A DNA stretch of 64,000 nucleotides from Lachnospiraceae bacterium (GTDB taxonomy: Bacteria; Bacillota; Clostridia; Lachnospirales; Lachnospiraceae): contig JAILKJ010000081.1 in assembly GCA_024693845.1 (NCBI GenBank), positions 1 to 64,000 of the forward strand, in the 5' to 3' direction. Under the pieces are notes generated by a model. That model was not told the origin of the DNA. It was given only the letters and a program-made list of their open reading frames with translations, and made no database searches. A program made the position numbers and the translations under genes. Shown here piece by piece: positions 15,723 to 25,956 of this stretch; positions within the stretch are counted from its first letter, which is position 1, and the number at the start of each line of letters is the position of its first letter.

Positions 15723-17108
15723 ATGAAGGAAAAAGAAGGGATTTATGATGCGAGAGAATTAGGCATTCCGAAGATGCTGCTGCTGGGATTGCAGCACATG
15801 TTCGCCATGTTCGGAGCAACCATTCTTGTACCGATCCTGGTGGATTCGTACTTTGAAGGAGAAGGACTAAATATTCAGGTCACGTTGATCTGTGCGGGAC
15901 TGGGAACCCTGTTCTTCCATCTTTGCTCCAAGTTTAAGGTGCCGGCGTTTTTGGGTTCGTCCTTTGCATTCCTGGGTGGTTTTGCAACGGTCGCTAATCT
16001 GGACACCGGTATTTTTGCGGATATGACCATGGGAGAAAAACTCCCCTACGCCTGCGGCGGTATCGTTGTGGCAGGTCTTCTCTATCTGGTGCTTGCACTG
16101 GTGATCAAGATGGTGGGCGTAAACAAGGTTATGCGGTTCCTGCCGCCTGCCGTTACCAGTCCCATCATCATCTGTATCGGACTTTCACTGGCGCCTTCGG
16201 CTGTATCCAATGCTTCCACCAACTGGCTTCTGGCTATCATTGCACTGGTGGTGATCATCATCTTCAATATCTGGGGTAAGGGAATGTTCAAGATCATCCC
16301 CATCCTGATGGGTGTTGTGATCTCCTACTGCGTGGCACTGATCATGCACTTCTGCGGTATGACCAATCCGGACGGATCGGCGATCCTGAATTTTGCCTCC
16401 GTGACATCTTCTTCGGTGATCGGTCTTCCGCCTTTTATGATCTGCAAGTTTGACCTGACGGCGATCCTTGTTATGGCACCTATTGCCATCGCAACGATGA
16501 TGGAGCATATCGGTGATATTTCAGCCATCTCCGCTACAGTGGGTTCCAACTTCATCCAGGATCCGGGTCTTCACAGAACTCTGGTGGGTGACGGTCTGGC
16601 AACCTCCTTCTCGGCTATGTTCGGCGGTCCTGCGAATACGACCTACGGTGAGAACACAGGTGTTCTGGAGCTTTCCAAGGTATATGATCCCAGAGTGATC
16701 CGTCTGGCAGCGATCTTTGCGGTGATCTTAAGCTTCTTCCCCAAGGTGGCGGCTGTGATAGGCTCCCTGCCTTCCGCTATCATCGGTGGCGTAAGCTTCA
16801 TGCTTTACGGAATGATCTCCGCTATCGGTGTACGTAATGTTGTGGAGAACAAGGTGGATTTCACCAAGTCCAGAAACCTGATCATCGCAGCAGTGATCCT
16901 GGTAAGCGGCCTTGGCTTTTCAGACGGTCTTACTTTCCAGGTAGGCTCAGCTTCCATTACCCTGACGGCTCTTTCCATCGCAGCCATCCTGGGTATCCTG
17001 CTGAATGCGATCCTGCCCGGTAATGATTATGAATTCGGTAAGGATCTCCAGGGCGATCGCAATCGCGGACTGGATATGAATCCTCTGGAGAAGAGAGAGG
17101 AGAAGTAA
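15723..17108 (+). CDS. uraA: Uracil/xanthine permease (NCS2 family)
   Basis: A 461-residue membrane transporter of the nucleobase/ascorbate (NCS2) family with about 14 hydrophobic segments. The N-terminus LLLGLQHMFAMFGATILVPILV is the family hallmark; FLGSSFAFLGGFATV follows. The substrate and proton-coupling glutamates expected in UraA-like proteins are in ATMMEHIGDISA and NTTYGENTGVLELSKVYD. AGGAGGG sits 4 bases before the ATG at 15723, which gives the normal N-terminus. It would import uracil (or xanthine) with protons. It is divergent from a TetR regulator rather than placed in a pyr operon. Confidence 0.88.
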   Translation: MKEKEGIYDARELGIPKMLLLGLQHMFAMFGATILVPILVDSYFEGEGLNIQVTLICAGLGTLFFHLCSKFKVPAFLGSSFAFLGGFATVANLDTGIFADMTMGEKLPYACGGIVVAGLLYLVLALVIKMVGVNKVMRFLPPAVTSPIIICIGLSLAPSAVSNASTNWLLAIIALVVIIIFNIWGKGMFKIIPILMGVVISYCVALIMHFCGMTNPDGSAILNFASVTSSSVIGLPPFMICKFDLTAILVMAPIAIATMMEHIGDISAISATVGSNFIQDPGLHRTLVGDGLATSFSAMFGGPANTTYGENTGVLELSKVYDPRVIRLAAIFAVILSFFPKVAAVIGSLPSAIIGGVSFMLYGMISAIGVRNVVENKVDFTKSRNLIIAAVILVSGLGFSDGLTFQVGSASITLTALSIAAILGILLNAILPGNDYEFGKDLQGDRNRGLDMNPLEKREEK

Positions 17109-17131
17109 GCGTAAGCTAACTATTTTACCAT

Positions 17132-17647
17132 ATGGAATATTGGGATATTTATGATGTGAACAAACAGAAGACCGGGCGGACCATGGTCAGAAATGACTGG
17201 AACATGAAGCCGGGAGATTATCATCTGACGGTGCTCGGTGTTCTGAAAAGAAAAAGTGACGGAAGATATCTGATCACCCAGAGAGTAGAGACCAAGAGCT
17301 GGGCCGCAGGCTGGTGGGAGGTCACCGGTGGCGGTGTGATGGCAGGAGAGTCCTCCAAGGAGGCCGTTCTTCGCGAGATCCGTGAGGAGACCGGAATCGA
17401 TGCATCCGGATGGGACGGCGGCTATCGTTTTTCCTATCGCAGGGACAACCCGGAAGAGAAGGATAACTATTTCGTAGACATCTACTGCTTTGAGGGCGAG
17501 TTTGACGAAAGCGACGTACATCTTCAGGAGGCGGAGGCACAGGCCTTTCAGATCGCCGATGCGGATACCATCGCCGGTTTCGGCGCGGAAGGCATCTTTC
17601 TTCACTATGACAGTATCAGACAGGTGTTTGACGGCGCGGATGCCTGA
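17132..17647 (+). CDS. Nudix hydrolase
   Basis: A 171-residue hydrolase with an intact Nudix box, GGGVMAGESSKEAVLREIREETG, split here as GGGVMAGESS and KEAVLREIREETGI near residues 67-90, with all metal-binding glutamates. The N-terminus EYWDIYDVNKQKTGRTMVR and the QRV..K.WAAGWWEVTGGG region match the group related to isopentenyl-diphosphate isomerase-like or 8-oxo-dGTP-type Nudix proteins that clean up nucleotide derivatives. It lies 23 bases behind the permease gene and probably shares its transcript, ending at the hairpin at 17680. Confidence 0.87.
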   Translation: MEYWDIYDVNKQKTGRTMVRNDWNMKPGDYHLTVLGVLKRKSDGRYLITQRVETKSWAAGWWEVTGGGVMAGESSKEAVLREIREETGIDASGWDGGYRFSYRRDNPEEKDNYFVDIYCFEGEFDESDVHLQEAEAQAFQIADADTIAGFGAEGIFLHYDSIRQVFDGADA

Positions 17648-17679
17648 GAGAGCAACTGGCTGCGAATGAGAGAAAACGT

Positions 17680-17720
17680 AAAGGATTCCATTTTTTTGAA
17701 AAAGGGAATCCTTTATCCGT
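17680..17720 (+). terminator. Intrinsic terminator
   Basis: AAAGGATTCC at 17680-17689 pairs with GGAATCCTTT at 17705-17714; the T7 and A5 runs inside lengthen the stem. It ends the permease-Nudix transcript ahead of addB. Confidence 0.75.
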
Positions 17721-17792
17721 TTTATTGGACATGTATCGGAGTATCATCGGGTTATCGCAGCAGACCTATACCATGAGACGGGAGAGAACAAT

Positions 17793-20700
17793 ATGAGTCT
17801 TTGGGTGGTGGCCGGACCTTCCGGCAGCGGAAAGAGCACATATGTATATGAGGAGATGATCCGGGAAGCCATAGCCCATCCGGATCGTCAGTTCATTCTG
17901 GTGGTACCGGATCAGTATTCCATGAGCGCCACCCGGAGGATCTGCAGCCTGCATCCCCGGCAGGGGATCCTGAACATTGATGTGCTCAGTTTTTCCAGGC
18001 TGATCCACAGGATCGGCGATGAGGTGGGAAGGAAGATGCACGCGGTGCTGGATGATACGGGGAAGAATCTGATCCTTCGACGGGTGGCTATGGAACATGA
18101 GGAGGAGCTTGGTTTTCTGAAGGGCAGGATGAAGCGGCCGGGCTATATCCATGAGGTGAAATCCCAGATCTCCGAATTCTACCAGTATGATATTGCACCG
18201 GGTGATCTGGATGAAATGATCGAAGAGAGCAGCATGCAGGGATATCTTTCAGGTAAACTGAAGGATCTGAAGGTCCTTTATGAGGCTTTTCAGGGTTACA
18301 TCAGGGATAAATATATCACCACGGAGGAGGCTTTGAGCGAGCTTGCGGGGCTGATCCCCCGGTCGGATATCCTGGCAGGCAGCGTGGTGTTATTTGACCA
18401 TTTCACGGGTTTTACGCCGGTTCAGGAGAAGGTCATCAGTGCGCTTCTTAAGACAGCCGATAAGGTGGTGGTCACACTGGCACTGGAGCAGGATGAAGAC
18501 GGGAAGACGGACAGGCTGTTTGAGCTGACCGGCAAAACCTGTACAAGGCTCTTGGCCCTTGCTAAGGAGGCGGGCTGCGTTACGGAGCCCACACTTTTCA
18601 TGTCCGATCCTTCCCGTCGAAGGTATAACGGCAATCCGCCTATGGACTTTCTGGAAAAGCATCTGCTGCGGCCCGATGAGAGTGTATTTGCCGGGGAGCA
18701 GGATGCCATCAGGATCCTGGAGGCCACAAGCAGAAGAAGCGAGGTGCAGAACTGCTGTCTTCGGATCCGGGAACTGATCCGCCGGGGATACGAATACAGG
18801 CAGATCGCCATCGAGACCCAGGAACTGGAGGGCTATGCCGACCTTCTTGAGGCGGAGCTTAACCGCTACGGCATTCCCTTTTACACGGACAGACCCCGCA
18901 GTGTTATGCAGAACCGGGCGGTAATATTTCTTCGATATGCCCTTAAGATCCTCGCCGGTGATTTTTCCCGCGACAGTGTGATGGGCTTCCTTCGTTCCTC
19001 CATGACCGATCTGACAGAGGATGAGATCGACCGTTTCGAGCTGTATCTGGCAGCCATGGGGATCCGGGGGAAGAGCAGATATCTGTCCTGCTTTGAGAAA
19101 GGGAAGAACTGTGAAGAGGCGGAAGAGATCCGTCTCAGACTGGCAGAGCTTCTTTCGCCCCTCCTGCAGCCCATGAAGACGGCAAGGGAGTTTTGCCGGG
19201 GGCTTTATGAACTGTGCACGGAAAGCCGTTTGCAGGATAAGTGCCTTAAGAGAAGTGATGAGTATGGTAAGAGTGGTGACGTTTCCGCGGCCAAGGAGTA
19301 CGAGAAGATCTATGAAAGCCTGATGGGTCTTTTGGATCAGATCTATGAGCTGATCGGCGACGATGAGATGGACTGCGCCCAGTTCCTGGCTATCTTTGAA
19401 GCCGGTGTGGCGGAGCTTCGGATCGGAACGATCCCCCAGGCCGTGGATCAGGTTATGGTGGGTGATATGACCAGAACCCGTCTGGAGTCTGTAAAGGCCC
19501 TGTTTTTCCTGGGGGTGAATGACGGCATCATTCCGGCCAGGAACAACGGGGGAGGATTGTTATCGGATATGGAGCGGGAGTTTTTGCTCAGCCGCGGGGT
19601 CAATATGGCTCCCGGACCCAGGCAGAAGCTCTATGAACAGAGGCTGTATCTGTATCAAAACATGACCAAGCCCTCGGAGAGGCTGTATCTGTCCTATTCC
19701 CTTTTGGACAGCGGCGGCGGCAGCATGCAGCCCTCTTACCTGATACGGCATCTGCTGAGTCTTTATCCGGCTCTTAAGGTGGAAAGTGATGCGGGCAGTA
19801 TCGGAGAGCTTTCGGCCGTGGCCTCCGGAGAGGACGGGTTGGACGATCTGGCCTTTGCGCTGCGCAGCTTTATGGATGCGGAAGAGGCAGGAGAGCAGGA
19901 AAGGATCTACCGGGATCTTCGCTCTCTCAGCGCGGCTTACGGCGGTGATGAAAGGGCGCAGCAGATCAGACGGGCTGCTCTTTGGAAATATGTGCCCATG
20001 CCTTTATCAAGGGAGGCTGTGGCAGCCATACACGACGACAGGGCTACCATCTCGAGACTGGAACTGATGGCGGCCTGCCCCTATGCCCACTTCCTTCGCT
20101 ACGAGCTGGCCATAAGGGAAAAGGAGGAGTACCTCTTCGAACAGAGTGATATGGGAACGGTGTATCATCGCATTCTCGAACAGGTCCTTGCGCAGCTTCG
20201 CGAGGACGGAAGAAAACTTTGGGAACTGGAAGATGAGGAGATCACCGCCGTTGTCAGAGAGTATATGGCATCGGTGGCGGATCAGTACGGAAATGATGTC
20301 ATGCATGCCACGAAACGGAATACCTATCGCGGCGTGCAGATGGAAAGGGTCCTTGGCCGCTGCCTTCGCAATATCGGCTATCACCTGAAGAAGGGTGAGT
20401 TTACACCGGCTCTTTTTGAGCATCGGTTTGAAAGAAGCGGTGAATATCCCATCCGGGGCATCATCGACAGGATCGATGTGGCTGACAGGGACGGGAAGCT
20501 CTATGTCAAAGTAGTGGATTACAAGTCAGGTGAGACGCAGCTTGATGAGAGCAAGTTGTATTACGGCGTATCCCTTCAGCTGCCCATCTATCTGGCAAGA
20601 GCGGCTGAACTGATGGAACGAAAGAATCCCGGCAGGGAGGTTATTCCGGCCGCCATGTTCTACTATCTGCTCAAGGATCCGCTGATCAAGGATAAGGCTG

Positions 20701-21101
20701 ACAGGATCGAAGAAGAGATCCGTAAAGAGATGCGTGTGAACGGACTGTTTCTGGAGGAGGATCAGGTCCTGCGTCTGCTGGACAGTGACCTTGCGGGAGG
20801 CGGGAGCTCCGATGTGATCCGTGCCTCCGTGAATAAGGACGGAAATCTGTCCTCCAACAGTCAGAGCGTCAGCCGTGAAGAGATGAAGGAGTATCTGGAC
20901 TTTGCGGAGCAGAAGGTAGGGCAGTTGATGGAAAGGATCGGACAGGGAGACATTTCCATCCGTCCCATCAGTATCGGAGGAGATTCCTTTGACAGTTGTA
21001 CATATTGCAGTTATCGGGGGATCTGCCGGTTTGATGAGAGGATAGACGGCTTTTGCAAAACAGCCCATGACAAGAGGAAGCTGAAGGAGGATCCGTCATG
21101 A
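17793..21101 (+). CDS. addB: AddB, iron-sulfur subunit of the AddAB helicase-nuclease
   Basis: An 1102-residue subunit of the AddAB complex, which resects double-strand breaks for RecA-dependent repair. The N-terminus has a Walker A (GPSGSGKST, residues 8-16). The C-terminal nuclease has VVDYKSG near residue 907. The four cysteines that hold the 4Fe-4S cluster around the nuclease are visible: one in AACPYAHF at residue 762, and three in CTYCSYRGIC at 1069, 1072 and 1078. The length is normal for a clostridial AddB. It overlaps addA by 4 bases (ATGA), so translation is coupled. Confidence 0.95.
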   Translation: MSLWVVAGPSGSGKSTYVYEEMIREAIAHPDRQFILVVPDQYSMSATRRICSLHPRQGILNIDVLSFSRLIHRIGDEVGRKMHAVLDDTGKNLILRRVAMEHEEELGFLKGRMKRPGYIHEVKSQISEFYQYDIAPGDLDEMIEESSMQGYLSGKLKDLKVLYEAFQGYIRDKYITTEEALSELAGLIPRSDILAGSVVLFDHFTGFTPVQEKVISALLKTADKVVVTLALEQDEDGKTDRLFELTGKTCTRLLALAKEAGCVTEPTLFMSDPSRRRYNGNPPMDFLEKHLLRPDESVFAGEQDAIRILEATSRRSEVQNCCLRIRELIRRGYEYRQIAIETQELEGYADLLEAELNRYGIPFYTDRPRSVMQNRAVIFLRYALKILAGDFSRDSVMGFLRSSMTDLTEDEIDRFELYLAAMGIRGKSRYLSCFEKGKNCEEAEEIRLRLAELLSPLLQPMKTAREFCRGLYELCTESRLQDKCLKRSDEYGKSGDVSAAKEYEKIYESLMGLLDQIYELIGDDEMDCAQFLAIFEAGVAELRIGTIPQAVDQVMVGDMTRTRLESVKALFFLGVNDGIIPARNNGGGLLSDMEREFLLSRGVNMAPGPRQKLYEQRLYLYQNMTKPSERLYLSYSLLDSGGGSMQPSYLIRHLLSLYPALKVESDAGSIGELSAVASGEDGLDDLAFALRSFMDAEEAGEQERIYRDLRSLSAAYGGDERAQQIRRAALWKYVPMPLSREAVAAIHDDRATISRLELMAACPYAHFLRYELAIREKEEYLFEQSDMGTVYHRILEQVLAQLREDGRKLWELEDEEITAVVREYMASVADQYGNDVMHATKRNTYRGVQMERVLGRCLRNIGYHLKKGEFTPALFEHRFERSGEYPIRGIIDRIDVADRDGKLYVKVVDYKSGETQLDESKLYYGVSLQLPIYLARAAELMERKNPGREVIPAAMFYYLLKDPLIKDKADRIEEEIRKEMRVNGLFLEEDQVLRLLDSDLAGGGSSDVIRASVNKDGNLSSNSQSVSREEMKEYLDFAEQKVGQLMERIGQGDISIRPISIGGDSFDSCTYCSYRGICRFDERIDGFCKTAHDKRKLKEDPS

Positions 21102-24100
21102 ATTATACCGAAAGTCAGAGGGAAGTGATAGAGTCCAGAAATTGCGATATCCTGGTTTCCGCCGGCGCGGGAAGCGGGAAAACCTCTGTGCTTACCGAGC
21201 GCATCCTGCAGAGGCTTCTGGACAAGGATAACCCCATAGATGTGGACAGACTCCTGGTGCTCACTTTTACCAGAGCGGCAGCTTCCCAGATGCGGACCCG
21301 CCTCTCCGAAAAGATCTCCGAACATCTGTCAAAAAATATCACAGATGAGAGAATGCAAAGACAACAGGATCTTCTGTACAATGCGCAGATCACCACCATT
21401 GACAGCTTCTGCCTCTATCTTCTGAGGAATCATTTTCATGAAGTAGGGATAGATCCGGGCTTTCGTATCGCGGATCCCGGCGAGGAAAAGCTGCTCAAGC
21501 AGGAGGTTTTGGAGGAGGTACTGGAGAAGGCTTTCGAGGAGGGAGAGGAGGACTTCCTTTATCTGGCGGATTGTCTGAATCCCGCCGTCAAGGAAAAAGA
21601 GCTGGAGGAGACCATCCTGTCCCTGGCCGGTTATGCTGCTTCCCATCCCTGGCCGGAGAAGTGGCTTTCTGCGCAGATCGGGGAGGATGTTTCGGCTCTC
21701 TGGGAGGAGCTGACCGGGGAGCTTTTTGCACTGACGGGCAGGAAGCTTTCGGTCTGGCATGACAGGATCGGTCTGCTGCTTACCCAGGTGAATCAGCCGG
21801 GAGCTCCTGCTGTCTATGAGAAGACATTTACGGAGGATAAGGAGATCTTGGAAAGACTGCTTTCCGCTCTTGAGCGAGGGGAGGGGGAATCTTCGGAGGA
21901 GGTTTTTGACAGGATGCAATCCATGCTTTCGGCCCTCACTTTTCCCAGGATCGCTACTGTTAGGAAGAACGATGAAAGCGTGGCTCAGCAGATCGCAGAG
22001 CAGATGAAGAAGGTGAGGGAGGTATACAAGAAGCAGATCGGTGAGCTTCGCGGGCTCTACGGATCCGGAGCGAAGGGGGCTTTGGAGGAGACCATCCGAA
22101 GTAAGCGCCTTACGGACGCCCTCTGCCGCATTACCATGGAATTCTCCCGAAAACTGCTGGCGTGCAAGACGGAGAAGAACGTACTGGGGTTCTCCGATAT
22201 CGAGCATTACGCCCTGGATATCCTTTACGATGAAAAGGAGCAGCTGACCGGAACGGCGAAGTTTTACCGGGATTATTTTGAAGAGATCATGGTGGATGAG
22301 TACCAGGATTCCAATGAGGTCCAGGAGTATCTTCTGGCTGCACTGGCAAAGGATGAAAAGGGCACAAGGAACCGCTTTATGGTGGGGGATAAGAAGCAGA
22401 GCATCTACCGCTTTCGTATGGCAAGACCGGAGATCTTTACGGGTAAGTTTGAGTTTTTCCGCCTTCGGGATGAGGAGAAAAGGCTGATCCTGCTGCCGGA
22501 CAATTTCCGGAGCAGAAGCGGTGTGATCGACAGTGTGAACCGGATCTTTGCGGGGATCATGACCAAAGAAGTAGGCGGCATCAACTATGATGAGGGGGAA
22601 GCCCTGGTCTGCGGCGGAGATTTTCCCGAGGGGGAGAGGGACGCGTATGAGACGGAGCTTCTGGTCTGCGATTATCCGGCTACGGGACGGCAAAAGAGGG
22701 CGGCTGAGATCAGCTGCATCGCCGGGAAGATAAGGGAGCTTAAGGCGTCGCTGAAGGTATCTGATGAAAAGGAAAAAGGAAAGCTTCGTCCCCTGCGCAA
22801 TTCCGATATCTGTATTCTGTTCCGTTCCATGGATGACATGACGGCGGATCTGAAGGATGTCCTGATGATGCAGGGGATCCCGGTGCACGTTGCGTCCCGG
22901 AAGGGATACTATGATGAGCCCGAGGTGCGGGAGCTGACGGATCTTTTGCGATGTCTGGAGAATCCGTATCATGATCTGTCCTTTGCCGCAAGCGTCAGAT
23001 CGGTATTCTTCGGACTGTCGGATGAAGATCTGGCACTGATCCGGGGACAGGTCAAGGATGTGGCATTGTATGAATCTTTCCGTCAAAGAGCGGGAGAGGA
23101 CTCTGAGACGGGCAGAAGGGCATTGCAGGTTCTGGAAGGACTTGAGGAGCTTAGAAAGCTTGCCAGGGATCTGCCGCTGCATAAGCTTCTGACAGAGGTG
23201 CTGTTGCGTTTCAGATATCGGGAATATCTTCTGGCTCTGCCCGGGGGCGAGCAAAGGGTTGCCAACGTGGATATGCTCCTTAAGAAAGCTGCTGATTTCG
23301 AGAAAACGGGCTTCGGCGGGATCTATGATTTCGTCCGCTATGTTGACAAGTTGGATGAGTACAGCGTGGAAGAGGGTGAAGCGGGTACTCTTTCGGAGAG
23401 CGCGGATGTAGTCCGCTTCATGACGATCCACGGCTCCAAGGGACTGGAATTTCCGGTTGTCTTTGTTGCCTGTTGTGACAAAGGTTACAATGACAAGGAT
23501 CTGAAGAGGACGGTGCTCATGGATCTGAAGAGAGGACTGGCAGCTGACTGCATCGATCTGGGAAAGAGGACCAGAACACAGCCGCTCCGCAAAGCCATGA
23601 TGGTGGATGCTTTGCGCCGGGATATGTTGGGAGAGGAGCTGCGTCTTTTATATGTGGCATCCACCCGTGCCAGAGAGAAGCTGATCTTCACCGCTACGGA
23701 GGCATTTGCCGATACATCCGCGGACAGGTATTCCTATCTTGCCCGGATCAGATCGGGAGCCGATACGTGTGCGGATCCGGAGACCATCGCCGGAGGCCGG
23801 AGCTATCTGGACTTTTTGATGATGGCCCGGAGCCTGGATGATAAGTGTTTCCGTTATACCGTTGTAACTCCGGATGAGCTGGATCTGTCGGTTCTGCTTC
23901 GGGAGCGAAAGGAATCACACAAGCATGAACGGATCGAAAGGCTTATGTCCTGGCAGGAGGAAAGAGAGGCCCTGGAGAAGGATAATACGGAAGCGGGAGA
24001 GCAGTACCAAAGGATCCGGGACCTCTTTGCCTATGTCTATCCCCATGAGAATCTGAAACGTCTCTATGCCAAGACCAGTGTTTCCGAGCTGAAGCATGCG

Positions 24101-24739
24101 GCAATGGAGGAAGAGGGAATAGATGTAGTATTTGAGACAGAGGACAAGACGAAGCCCTGTATTCCGGCCTTTGCAGGGCAGCAGCAGGGACCGGGAGGGG
24201 CTCTGCGGGGAACGGCGTATCACAGGGTTTTGGAGTTGTTGGATATAGCCGGATATAGGAAACTTCTTTTGAAAGAAAAGGGAAATGAGTTAGCACATGC
24301 TAATTTACTTAAGGAAATGGACCGGATGGCGGATGAGGATAAGATGCCCCGGGAATACTGCGGGCTCATAGATCCTTCCAGGCTCATCGCCTTTCTTGCT
24401 TCGGATGCCGCCGGTCGTATGGCAGAGGCAGCTGAAAAAGGCCGCCTGAAAAAAGAACAGCCCTTTGTGATCATGATCCCGGCTAATTGCCTGCATTCGG
24501 AAATACCGGAAGAAGAAAAGATCATGATCCAGGGCGTGATAGATGTTTATTGGGAGGAGGATGACGGTCTGGTGATCCTGGATTACAAGACAGACCGCAT
24601 ATCGGATCCTGCGGAGTTGAAAGAGCGCTACCTGACCCAGTTGGAGCATTACAGCAGGGCCCTTGAGCAGATCACCCAGAAGAAGGTAAAGGAGAGGATC
24701 CTATATTCCCTCTCCCTTTCTTCCCAGATCAGTGTGTGA
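21098..24739 (+). CDS. addA: AddA, helicase-nuclease subunit
   Basis: A 1213-residue UvrD-like superfamily 1 helicase with a C-terminal RecB-type nuclease. Helicase motifs in order: Walker A SAGAGSGKTS near residue 22, LTFTRAAASQMR, the DEYQDSN motif II near 403, MVGDKKQSIYRFR, and FMTIHGSKGLEFPVVFV (motif V); the nuclease motif DYKTDR lies near 1165. Together with AddB it unwinds and trims broken DNA ends until a Chi site is met. Length and order fit Firmicutes AddA. It converges with the glycosyltransferase gene; no terminator is seen in the 18-base gap. Confidence 0.96.
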   Translation: MNYTESQREVIESRNCDILVSAGAGSGKTSVLTERILQRLLDKDNPIDVDRLLVLTFTRAAASQMRTRLSEKISEHLSKNITDERMQRQQDLLYNAQITTIDSFCLYLLRNHFHEVGIDPGFRIADPGEEKLLKQEVLEEVLEKAFEEGEEDFLYLADCLNPAVKEKELEETILSLAGYAASHPWPEKWLSAQIGEDVSALWEELTGELFALTGRKLSVWHDRIGLLLTQVNQPGAPAVYEKTFTEDKEILERLLSALERGEGESSEEVFDRMQSMLSALTFPRIATVRKNDESVAQQIAEQMKKVREVYKKQIGELRGLYGSGAKGALEETIRSKRLTDALCRITMEFSRKLLACKTEKNVLGFSDIEHYALDILYDEKEQLTGTAKFYRDYFEEIMVDEYQDSNEVQEYLLAALAKDEKGTRNRFMVGDKKQSIYRFRMARPEIFTGKFEFFRLRDEEKRLILLPDNFRSRSGVIDSVNRIFAGIMTKEVGGINYDEGEALVCGGDFPEGERDAYETELLVCDYPATGRQKRAAEISCIAGKIRELKASLKVSDEKEKGKLRPLRNSDICILFRSMDDMTADLKDVLMMQGIPVHVASRKGYYDEPEVRELTDLLRCLENPYHDLSFAASVRSVFFGLSDEDLALIRGQVKDVALYESFRQRAGEDSETGRRALQVLEGLEELRKLARDLPLHKLLTEVLLRFRYREYLLALPGGEQRVANVDMLLKKAADFEKTGFGGIYDFVRYVDKLDEYSVEEGEAGTLSESADVVRFMTIHGSKGLEFPVVFVACCDKGYNDKDLKRTVLMDLKRGLAADCIDLGKRTRTQPLRKAMMVDALRRDMLGEELRLLYVASTRAREKLIFTATEAFADTSADRYSYLARIRSGADTCADPETIAGGRSYLDFLMMARSLDDKCFRYTVVTPDELDLSVLLRERKESHKHERIERLMSWQEEREALEKDNTEAGEQYQRIRDLFAYVYPHENLKRLYAKTSVSELKHAAMEEEGIDVVFETEDKTKPCIPAFAGQQQGPGGALRGTAYHRVLELLDIAGYRKLLLKEKGNELAHANLLKEMDRMADEDKMPREYCGLIDPSRLIAFLASDAAGRMAEAAEKGRLKKEQPFVIMIPANCLHSEIPEEEKIMIQGVIDVYWEEDDGLVILDYKTDRISDPAELKERYLTQLEHYSRALEQITQKKVKERILYSLSLSSQISV

Positions 24740-24757
24740 TGTTTCTAAGCGGCAGGA

Positions 24758-25717
24758 TCAGCCCTGTCTGTCCAGCTCGGCCAGCATTTTTTCAGCGGAA
24801 GTCTTGGTTTCCAGATTGAGGATGCAGGGAGCGGACAGGGCGGCAATCAGCCAGATGCGCTCCTCGTTGCGATCCGGGAGGGTATGATAGTAGGAAGCCA
24901 GCTCCAGACAGATCTCGGCACAGCCGTCGCCCTCCATGGTCACTGCCTTCATTGCATACTTGAAGAAGGAGGGGATATCACCCTTGAAACGGTAAGCCCT
25001 TGCTAACAGGCAGAAGGCCTCCAGCAGGGAATCGTTGGAGCGGGTCTCATCCTTGATGGATCCCTCGAAAAAGGGAATGGACTTCAGAAGATTGCTCTTC
25101 TCACCGCACATGATGAGCTCTTTGGCGTAGAGGGTGTGAAGACGTTCGTCCATATACAGTCCGTCGGCGTGCATTTCTTCAAAGGCCTTCAGATCCCTTG
25201 AAGCATGGAAACCGGTGGGCTTGTGGATGATCTCAATATCGCTGTCGTAGATGATGGGCTGCAGCGAAACGGTCTCGTGGATCGGATTGCGCCAGGTGAA
25301 GGTGCGGACCCTCTTGTACAGCTTCGGGCGCAGCTCCTTATCGTAATTATATATGGTGTTGTATTCCATCTGGTTGCAGTAATACATCTGTACGATGTCG
25401 ATCTCCGGCAGCAGTCCTTTCTTCAGCAGGGCGAACTTTTCCCGGTTCTCGTCGTCGATGATCTCGTCGGCATCGGCACAGTAGATATATTGGGCAGAGG
25501 CCTTGGAAAACGAGTAGTTGCGGGCATCCGCAAAGCTGCCGTTCCATTCGAAGTCATAGACCTTACTTGTGTAACGTCTGGCGATCTCCTTCGTGGCATC
25601 GGTGGAACCGGTATCCACGATGATGATCTCATCCATCAGATCTTTGATGGAATCCAGACATCTGGCGAGTACTTTTTCCTCGTTTTTGACTATCATACAT
25701 AAGCTGATGGTGATCAT
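24758..25717 (-). CDS. Family 2 glycosyltransferase
   Basis: A 319-residue GT2 enzyme of the SunS/LPS-biosynthesis-like subgroup. The start SLCMIVKNEEKVLARCLDS is typical, DEIIIVDTGSTDATKEIA follows, and YIYCADADEIID near residue 85 carries the D-x-D-like metal and UDP-sugar-binding acids. After residue 180 a helical region with possible TPR-like repeats is seen (LLARAYRFKGDIPSFFKYAMKAV). It would transfer a sugar to an unknown acceptor in the cytoplasm. An AGGAGG site precedes the ATG. The gene is alone, divergent from the TPP riboswitch leader. Confidence 0.88.
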   Translation of the reverse strand: MITISLCMIVKNEEKVLARCLDSIKDLMDEIIIVDTGSTDATKEIARRYTSKVYDFEWNGSFADARNYSFSKASAQYIYCADADEIIDDENREKFALLKKGLLPEIDIVQMYYCNQMEYNTIYNYDKELRPKLYKRVRTFTWRNPIHETVSLQPIIYDSDIEIIHKPTGFHASRDLKAFEEMHADGLYMDERLHTLYAKELIMCGEKSNLLKSIPFFEGSIKDETRSNDSLLEAFCLLARAYRFKGDIPSFFKYAMKAVTMEGDGCAEICLELASYYHTLPDRNEERIWLIAALSAPCILNLETKTSAEKMLAELDRQG

Positions 25718-25804
25718 GGCGGACCTCCTTTTATGCAGTATTTCTTATGTTTAAGTATAACTTTTTTGTTAGCCGGGCGCAACAATCAAATGTGCAAAGA
25801 CAGC

Positions 25805-25833
25805 TTGACTGGGAGAATTGTTTGGTGTATAGT
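25805..25833 (+). promoter_or_regulatory. Promoter of the TPP riboswitch transcript
   Basis: TTGACT at 25805-25810 and TATAGT at 25828-25833 with a 17-base spacer. Transcription would begin near 25840, right at the 5' side of the riboswitch P1 helix. Confidence 0.75.
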
Positions 25834-25838
25834 AGGCA

Positions 25839-25934
25839 TTGCGCTAGGGGAGCCGGAGGCGGTGGACTACGGCTGAGAGAGGATGACCGATACCCTTATA
25901 CCTGATCAGGATAATGCCTGCGAAGGAAAGCGAA
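25839..25934 (+). ncRNA. TPP riboswitch (THI element)
   Basis: All conserved blocks of the thiamine pyrophosphate aptamer are present in order: AGGGG at 25846, GGCTGAGA at 25871, ACCCTTATACCTGAT at 25892-25906, AATGCCTGCGAAGG from 25913. P1 is formed by CGCT 25842-25845 and AGCG 25929-25932. It precedes a ThiT-like thiamine transporter, so thiamine abundance should shut off uptake. Confidence 0.97.
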
Positions 25935-25956
25935 GGATGATTTTGTCATGCAGGAT

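Noticed and set aside
21329-23431. A 700-codon open frame on the minus strand inside addA
   Set aside because: It lies fully opposite a well-supported gene, has no ribosome binding site and its product looks like no family; it is a by-product of addA codon use. The same holds for the long minus-strand frames at 2964-4523, 30690-32096, 39819-41279, 42674-44572 and 60607-62001.
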